Shown here one piece after another: positions 57,516 through 64,000 of a DNA stretch of 64,000 bases; within the stretch, counting starts at the first letter, position 1, and every line of letters begins with the position of its first letter. Both the position numbers and the translations under genes were made by a program. Location: positions 3,621,198 through 3,685,197 of the forward strand of contig BCIX01000001.1 in NCBI GenBank assembly GCA_001600095.1, read 5' to 3'. This DNA comes from Bullera alba (Eukaryota; Basidiomycota; Tremellomycetes; Tremellales; Bulleraceae). Under the pieces are notes generated by a model. It was given only the letters and a program-made list of their open reading frames with translations, was not told where the DNA came from and did no database searches.

Positions 57516-60350
57516 ATGCAGCTTCAACTTCTAGCGGGACTGCTCCCCTTCCTGGCCTCGGCTCAGGCTTTCTTCATCCTCTCCCACCGAACTCTACAGA
57601 CGACCCGTCTTGACCCGTGAGTGTCTTGTGCAGCAACACTCGTACCAATACTGACGGCTGCCTATAGCATCGTCAACCCCGGTGTCGTCTCTGGCCATGT
57701 CCACTCCATCGTCGGTGGCAGCAACTTCGACAAGTCGATGACCTACGAGTCCACACAGGCATCCGGTTGCACTACCGCGGCCGTCAGTGTCGACAAGTCC
57801 AACTACTGGACACCTCAGCTCTACTACTACGACCCCAAAGCCACAACCTACGAAGCGATCCCCATCGACGTGGTCAACACCTACTACCTCCCTCGAGCCG
57901 GTAAAGACGGCAAGGTCCAGGCGTTCCCCGACGGTCTGCGAATGATCTCCGGCAGCCCCTTCCGAAGGGATTACAACTCTGCTCGACCAGACGACAACGC
58001 CGTGAGCTATGTCTGTCTCGACTACGCCGGTGGTCACAAAGGCGACCCTGAGTGGGCTCAGCGAAACAGCTTCTTCAACCACAACTGTCCAAACGGTATG
58101 CGAGCCCAGGTCTTCTTCCGATCTTGTTGGGACGGTGTCAACCTCGACTCGGCCGATCACATGTCACACATGGCCTGGCCATCTGGTGGTGTCGATGGTG
58201 GTGAATGCCCAAAGTCCCACCCCGTCCGACTGGTCTCCCTGTTCTACGAGTTCATCTACCGAGTTCAGGACTTCCCCCACAACGGCGCCGCTGGTCCCAC
58301 CTGGGTCTTCGCCAACGGTGACACCACTGGTTACGGTATGCACGGTGACTTCTTGAACGGTTGGCCCGCGTACAACAACGGTACCAACGTCCTCCAACAA
58401 GCCATCGACGGATGCAACCAGAACAACGGTGTCGGTGGTGTCCTCGAGAACTGTCCTCCATTCGTTCCCTTCCTCAACTCGGATGCTGCCTACGGATGTC
58501 AACCTCAGAACTTCTATGTCAACGAGGATGTTGGTTTCAACAGCCCACTGAAGGCTCTGCCCGGTAACAACCCCATCTGGATCGGTGCCGGTCCCAAACC
58601 ATCTTTGGCCAACTACACCGAGGGCAACACGACATACACCAACTTCAAGTCTGTCATCCCCGACGGCTACGACGAGGTTGGTTGTGTCGCCGAGCCATCC
58701 AGTGGTCGAGCTCTTGGTCTGCAGTCCTTCACCGCCGCCAACATGACCCGTGCCGCCTGTGTCAACTTCTGTCAGTCCTTCGGCCTCCCCCTTGCTGGTA
58801 TCGAGTACGGATCCGAGTGCTACTGCGACAAGGCCATGAGGAACGGTGCTTCCAACACTACCCTCCTGTCCGCCTACGAGTGTGGTTCCAAATGCTCCGG
58901 CAACAGCTACGAGACCTGTGGTGGTTCGAGGACTCTCAGTCTGTACAACAACCCCGACCTCTACGCCACCAAGCCTCTTCCTGTTGGTTGGTCCGCGACT
59001 GGTTGTTACAAGGAGGCTTCCGGATCCAGGGCCCTCAAGGGATACTCGTTCTCCGGCAACACGATGACTCAAGAGTCTTGCATGGCCGCTTGTCAGACTC
59101 GAAACTTCACCTACGCCGGTGTCGAGTACGGACGAGAATGCTACTGCTCCAACACCCTCGGCGGTCCTGGTGCTGCCGACGACGCCGACTGCTCGATGCC
59201 ATGTGCCGCCGACGGTAACTCGCAGTGTGGTGGACCATCGAGACTCAACGTTTTCACCTTCGCCAGCAGTGCGCCAGTCACCCCCAGTGCCAGCATCAGC
59301 CCGAGTGCCAGTGCCAGTGCCAGCGCCAGCCCCAAGGTCAGCGTCGCCAGCTCGATCAGCTCAAGCGCCGCCAAGTCGTCTGCTTCGAGCGTCTCGGCCT
59401 CCGCCTCTTCGGTCTCTTCGGTCAGGAGCAGTGCGGTCGCTTCGTCTTCGACCTCTGCCTCTTCCGCAGTCGCCCCCTCCAGCTCGGCTGCCAGGTCTTC
59501 GTCGTCTTCGTCTTCGTCTGCTTCGTCGTCCGCCGCCGCCAGCTCGACTGTCAGCTCTGCCTCGCGAGCCTCGTCGACCACGATCGCTTCGTCGGCCGCC
59601 CCAAGCTCCTCCGCTGTTGTCAGCTCGACTGCCTCGTCTGCTTCGTCAGCCGCCGCCTCGCCGTCAGCTTTGGTGCTACCCGCCGGTTGGGCCTCCAAGG
59701 GATGTTACACCGAGGCCACCACTGCTCGAGCTCTCGCTTCGTTCACCTACGCCGACCCATCTGTCACCGTGACCAAGTGTCTGTCTCTCTGCCAGCAGAA
59801 CGGCTTCAAGCTCTGTGGTGTCGAGTACGGTTCCGAATGCTACGGTGCCAACATCCTCTCCACTGGAAGCACCCTCGCCGCTGCCACCGAGTGCGCCCTT
59901 CCATGTGCCGGTGACAAGTCCCAGACTTGTGGTGGTTACTCGAAACTCAACCTTTACGAATACACCTCCTCCGACCCGGCCCCAGTCAACCCCCTGCCAG
60001 CTGGATGGAGTGCCGAGGGATGTTTCACCGAGCTCAAGAACGCCCGAGCCATCGTCGGCTTCTACGTCTCTTCGACCAAGATGACCCCAGCTCTTTGCGT
60101 CAAGACTTGCGCTCAAAAGGGTTACGCCGTCGCCGGTGTCGAGTACTTCAGCCAGTGCTTCTGTGGTCCTTCCTTCTCCTCCCTCTCGACCAAGGTTGCC
60201 GATGGTGACTGCTCTGCCCCTTGTACCGGTGACAAGACTCAACAGTGCGGTGGTTCAAGCAGGCTCAACGTCTTCACCCTCGACTCGGCCTCGGTCACCG
60301 TTCCCTCGAAACGATCCATCGCCGGTCGTAGGGGTATCCGATACGACTAA
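57516..60350 (+). CDS. Secreted DUF1996 protein with four WSC domains and a Ser-rich linker
   Basis: Exons 57516-57616 and 57668-60350 give 927 residues. The signal peptide is LLAGLLPFLASAQA. The DUF1996 domain covers about 22-300 (VNPGVVSGHVHSIVGGSNF, MISGSPFRRD, LDSADHMSHMAWP). Four WSC carbohydrate-binding modules follow at about 365-464, 470-565, 703-798 and 809-908, each with GCY/GCF ... C...C ... GVEYGxECYC ... C...C ... TCGG. WSC 2 and 3 are separated by about 130 residues of nearly pure Ser/Ala, probably O-mannosylated. The C-terminus is basic (PSKRSIAGRRGIRYD), with no GPI or membrane segment. Codon use is extremely C-biased, like actin, implying very high expression. A secreted wall-associated glycan-binding protein is likely. 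Confidence 0.9.
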
Positions 60351-60673
60351 ACGCCATAGATTTCAAGAAATGAAGTACGAGAAGGCGGAAACGAGAGAAG
60401 AATCTTTACTTGCCTTAATGATCAAAGGACACTTTTTATATCACTTCGTTTAGATCTTCTACTTGGGTACCATGCAATGCCAAAAGAACATGCATGTCTG
60501 AACTTTTGATCTGAAGGCTGAGCTGCATCTCTGGCGACGCGGCGATGGCAGAATCCATGACAGGCGTGGACCAGTTGGGCACTGAGTCCGACAGCAAGGG
60601 TCGTCGTGGCAGCTTCTTCGTAGTGATCATCTGCATGCCATGATGAGGGTGGAGTAATTGTTCGCTGACTCGG
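60351..60673. other. Convergent intergenic region
   Basis: These 323 bp lie between the stops of the DUF1996-WSC gene and ISA2, containing both 3' UTRs. No gene is seen. Confidence 0.35.
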
Positions 60674-61667
60674 TCACTTCAACTCCCAGCTGACGCCGCA
60701 TCCGCACGCGCCGTTATCTTTCGCCTGAGGGTTGTTCTGCAATCTGAAAGAACTGCCTATGAGCTCCGTCGCATGATGCAGCGTGGCGCCTGACGAGTGT
60801 GAGCTTTCTGCTCGACTTGGATATAGGAAGATCTACTCACCCTTCAACAAGCCAAGCGAGACAAGGTCCACTACCACCGGTATACAGTTCACTCCTTCGG
60901 GCTGCAAGACACTACGAATAGTATCAGTGATCGGCTGATGTACGGCATGGCATGACGCAAGGACTCGCGGAAAGGGAAGGGAAGCTCGAGCAGTACTCAC
61001 TAATCGTCCACGCCCCGCTCTTCCGTCAAATCCATGGTGTACTGATACCCATGGCAACCACCGCTTTCCACACCGACTCTGAGCGCGAGCTTCCCCTTTG
61101 CCAACACATCCGCTGGCTCCTTCGATGTTATCCGCTCTAATTGCTAGAGGTTGGGTCAGCATCTAGTTGATGCGCGATCGTACGTCCAGCTGGATTGGAA
61201 TGCAGGAGCAGCCCTCGTTCCCGGAGCGTTATTGGTGTATTGCTCACTTTGATAGCTTCCGGCGTGACAATCATGGTCGCCTCGTGCTCAGGTATCAACT
61301 GCACATCGTCGTCCAGATATCCTTCCTCCTTGATGGCTTCCAATGACGGCGGCGTAACTCGTATTCCCGATTGACTCGATTGTGTGGGCGGAGGAAACGT
61401 CGATGGGTCTACACCAGAAGTCGACGCCATCGAGGCGGATGCGTACGATCGGGTGTTGATCCTGAGCCTAGAATCGGCATTCTGATCAACGGCTTTGCTC
61501 CGGCTTAACCATGAACGACCGCTCGCCGATCCGGCTATGCGAGATGGTCCGACATCGACATTCGAGTAAAACCTCTGAGCGGTCCTCGGGATCGAAGAGC
61601 GGATCGGTGTGGCGGAGGCCGATCGGAGCGAGGTTGCTAGTCTAGTGAGGCAAATCTTGCAGGTCAT
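60674..61667 (-). CDS. ISA2: Mitochondrial iron-sulfur cluster assembly protein ISA2 (A-type, HesB/IscA fold)
   Basis: Exons on the minus strand are 61248-61667, 61001-61143, 60841-60911 and 60674-60789, giving 249 residues from the ATG at 61667; a further in-frame ATG about 70 nt upstream would lengthen the presequence. The first 130 residues are Ser/Arg-rich and unacidic, as expected for mitochondrial import. The A-type domain shows the three conserved Cys: VGVESGGCHGYQY and the C-terminal GACGCGVSWE. Isa2 works with Isa1 and Iba57 to mature 4Fe-4S proteins such as aconitase. Intron one (61144-61247) has a GTGAGC donor and is open in frame almost to its end. Confidence 0.88.
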
Positions 61668-62526
61668 GTTGCTGCTGTGTAGGCGCTTTGGAGTGAAGCG
61701 TGAGTTTACCGACGCTGATAGAGATGCAAGCAACATGCGAGCATGAATCAGCAACGGCGTAATTGGTTGTCTCGAGTGGTGGACCTGACGTGGCAGTGGG
61801 TGGGTGGCCAACGGGCGCGGAAGCAAAATGATCAAGACATCAAGACTAACGGGATCAAAGTCAGCCGCGGTCCTTTACCTCGGTCGGTGGCGACTTTGAT
61901 GACGACGATGATCACTCAACAAAGAGTGACAGCGAGCGAGACAGAGGGGTGCCCAAGAAACAACTATCGTACAAGTCTTGCCTGGAGAGACCTGATAGAA
62001 CCGCTGCATGTCGATACGAGCGTGCATCTGTAATTATCGTCGCTAGCTCTATAGCACTGTACGACCCCTTCGACTCCCACGAACCGACGCCGTCATAGGA
62101 GTCATAGGCCATAGCCGATCGCATTACGGCTTGGCCCACTGCACCGGAATCTACAATTAGCACCAAAGCTAAGGTCGCAGCTATACCAGCAGCACCACTC
62201 GTTTTCCCACTGTAGACCACTACCACCACCCATCACAGCTGCATACAAGAACACGCATGCGATCACCAGGCCCTGCTACCAGTACGCTCGCAGCGCATCA
62301 TCCAGATCATCCAACATTGGCGGATCTCGGTGTCAAGATGGATACATTGGCGAAAAGGGAGACTGACGAGGAAGGTGGGTCGTGCGTTCCTTCCCCCGCG
62401 TGCTCCTCCACAACCTCGGGCTCGGTCAGCGTGTTCAGCGTCGTCGTCCTGTCATCATTCACTACCTAGATAGCTCCTCGCCGCTCTCTCCACCGTCATC
62501 AAATCCTACATTCATGTAGCTCCACC
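61668..62526. promoter_or_regulatory. Divergent region between ISA2 and the PP2C gene; may hold upstream PP2C exons
   Basis: An ATG at 62257 opens a 124-nt frame (RSPGPATSTLAAHH ...) ending in a GTGGGT donor, and ACCTAG near 62470 could accept. Its joining to the PP2C exon at 62527 is not unique, so it is left as possible 5' coding or leader sequence. Confidence 0.4.
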
Positions 62527-64000
62527 ATGAAGCGAGAGCGTGTAGCTAACATCCTTCTCGCTGGTCTAGGCAACTCTATAACAAGTGGCGGGTGAGTCAT
62601 TGAACGCACCCTTTCCGGTATCCCGGTGATGGGATGTCCGGCTTCAACGTGCATTGATCGCTGCCTCGTTCCTGGCTGACCATGGCATGCTGTAGATCAC
62701 CTGTTCAAACGGCGACTCCGACTTCGATGTCAGACATTGATCCTTCATCACCACCATCATCTTTGCATTCCGGCATGCCTAAACGACCAGGAGCGCTCAG
62801 TGAAGGTCCGAACGCAAGGAGCAAAAGCGTGACAGTCGCAGATGGCATGGACACTTTTGGCGTATGTATCAACTGGAATCACGGGGTTGATCTTTGCGGT
62901 GACTGATGATCAATCTTCGCAGGCACTTAACTGTCACCCCAAAGCTTCATCGCCGATCAAGTCTCGCAATCAGTCGGTAGGAAGTTTCAGGATCGGTGTG
63001 AGCGAGGACAAGAACAAGAGATGTAGGAGGACCATGGAAGACGCGCACTCGTTCGTGTACGACTTTGCAGGCGTCAAAGGTCAAGGATACTTTGCAGTCT
63101 TCGAGTAAGTCGGCGTGTGACCTCATACCGGGCGCAGCGTACTGATTACAACTCTTGTAGTGGTCATGCAGGCAAGGTAGCTGCAGAGTGGAGTGGTCAG
63201 AACTTCCACGAGGTATGTGATGGCTTTCTATGGTCATCTCAGCAACTAATTCATACTCAACAGTACTTCCTCGACGCTCTTTACACCTACCCAGATCAAC
63301 CCGTCCCTGACCTTCTCAACCGAACGTTCCATGTCGTCGACTCTAGGCTATCGCAAATGGCCATCGCCGGCAAGACTCAATCTGGCTGCACAGCGGTCAC
63401 CGCCTTCCTCCGACTGGAGCACGATGCCTCGCCAAACGACCCAGAATTCCAGAAAGGCTTCTTGAACCCAGAAATCAAGCCAAGAGGCCTGATCGAGGGT
63501 AAAGGTGAAGAGGAGCTGGAGGAGCCTCCTGCCCGTCGACCATCCATGGGTGGGGGTACTTCAGGCCATGTGGGCGGCGCTGCCAGCGAGACCAGCAGTG
63601 CGCCCTCAACGGGTGCGAGCGGTCTGGGCAGGAAATCTTCCGGCAGACGAATCAGGGACTTCATGAAGGGTCTTACCGGCGGAAGCGACAAGGAGAAAGG
63701 AGAGGAGGAGGATGCGCCAGACTCCAACGACATTCTCCAGGCAGTACCAGAGGGCTCGCGAGTCGAGGCAATGGAGCCACGATCGGGGAAAGGATTGAAG
63801 AGAGTGTTGTACACCGCGAACGTCGGTGACGCCAGGGCTGTTCTATGGTAAGTGACCTAGTCTATTTGTTGCGATAATCGCTGATATTGTTCTATCAGTC
63901 GAGGGGGCAAAGCCGTTCGTCTGACGTATGACCACAAAGGCAGTGACACTCAGGAAGCCAAGCGAATCACCGATGCTGGCGGGTTTGTCATGAACAGCCG
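62527..64000 (+). CDS. PP2C-type protein phosphatase (3' end outside window)
   Basis: Exons 62527-62591, 62696-62861, 62923-63104, 63161-63212, 63264-63847 and 63899-64000 onward are in phase; the frame runs off the window. Metal-dependent Ser/Thr phosphatase motifs appear in order: [20 protein letters not shown] (with the metal-binding Asp), [26 protein letters not shown] and RLTYDHKG, ending at DAGGFVMNS. The arrangement resembles fungal Ptc1, a negative regulator of MAP-kinase pathways. Between SGCTAV and NVGDAR there is an insertion of about 110 residues, rich in Glu/Gly/Ser and basic residues, where Ptc1 usually has a short loop. The true start may lie in an upstream exon. Confidence 0.8.

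Noticed and set aside
58164..59072. A 302-codon minus-strand frame, and other long frames, antisense to or overlapping the DUF1996-WSC gene
   Set aside because: They mirror the C-ending codon bias of the real gene, and their translations are low-complexity Val/Gly/Thr-rich.
59119..59914. Two further plus-strand frames of over 200 codons in the WSC/Ser-rich region
   Set aside because: Frame-shifted readings of the repetitive Ser/Ala stalk; Arg/Pro- or Gln/Cys-rich nonsense without starts or splice support.

Overview
The window reads as nuclear DNA of a basidiomycete yeast, most probably a Tremellomycete close to Cryptococcus or Kwoniella. The grounds are dense genes (about 33 in 64 kb), many very short introns (mostly 47-65 nt, GTGAGT/GTAAGT donors, CTGAC-like branch sites; about 130 could be placed), microexons of 9-11 nt, and a fungal gene set (actin, H4, GATA factor, GH92, WSC and CFEM-like secreted proteins, Ist2-type TMEM16, CSC1). 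Exon joins were worked out by hand: an intron was accepted when splice sites, reading phase and family sequence agreed, and nearly all models close exactly in frame. Exon coordinates are in the evidence fields.

Layout. 1-7.9 kb: 3' end of an unknown gene, BCKDH E2, actin, RPN10 and an SHR3-like chaperone. 8.7-17.6 kb: a secreted tandem CFEM-like protein, a hotdog thioesterase, a decayed RecQ-like helicase locus with an in-frame stop and a duplicated C-terminal module, and mitoribosomal mS29/DAP3. 17.8-31.5 kb: NOP53, a GATA factor, PEX7, a four-domain RNA-repair-like enzyme, an unknown gene, histone H4, mitoribosomal bL35 and a double DUF3072 protein. 31.7-42.8 kb: a cyclophilin-RRM splicing-type protein, a His-rich membrane protein, a DUF5102 (Laa2-like) protein, two divergent tandem paralogues of an unknown family and a secreted GH92 mannosidase. 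42.9-50.2 kb: an Ist2/TMEM16 gene and a CSC1/OSCA gene, head to head. 50.3-64 kb: cyclophilin A type, secreted calpain-like protein, Mss4/Dss4, DCAF4-like WD40 protein, a large DUF1996-WSC glycoprotein behind a 2 kb non-coding stretch, ISA2 and the 5' part of a PP2C phosphatase.

There is no operon logic, as expected of a eukaryote, and most genes are housekeeping. Several head-to-head pairs share short intergenic promoters (ACT1/RPN10, mS29/NOP53, GATA/PEX7, H4/bL35, TMEM16/CSC1). No tRNA, rRNA, transposon, CRISPR array or prokaryotic feature was seen.

The most striking object is the 855-residue protein at 24.2-26.8 kb. It carries, in order, a 2H cyclic-phosphodiesterase-like domain, a dual-specificity-phosphatase-like domain, a P-loop kinase and an Rnl2-type RNA ligase. 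That would be an RNA end-healing and sealing set in one polypeptide, arranged differently from Trl1. Second is the helicase locus at 12.9-15.3 kb.
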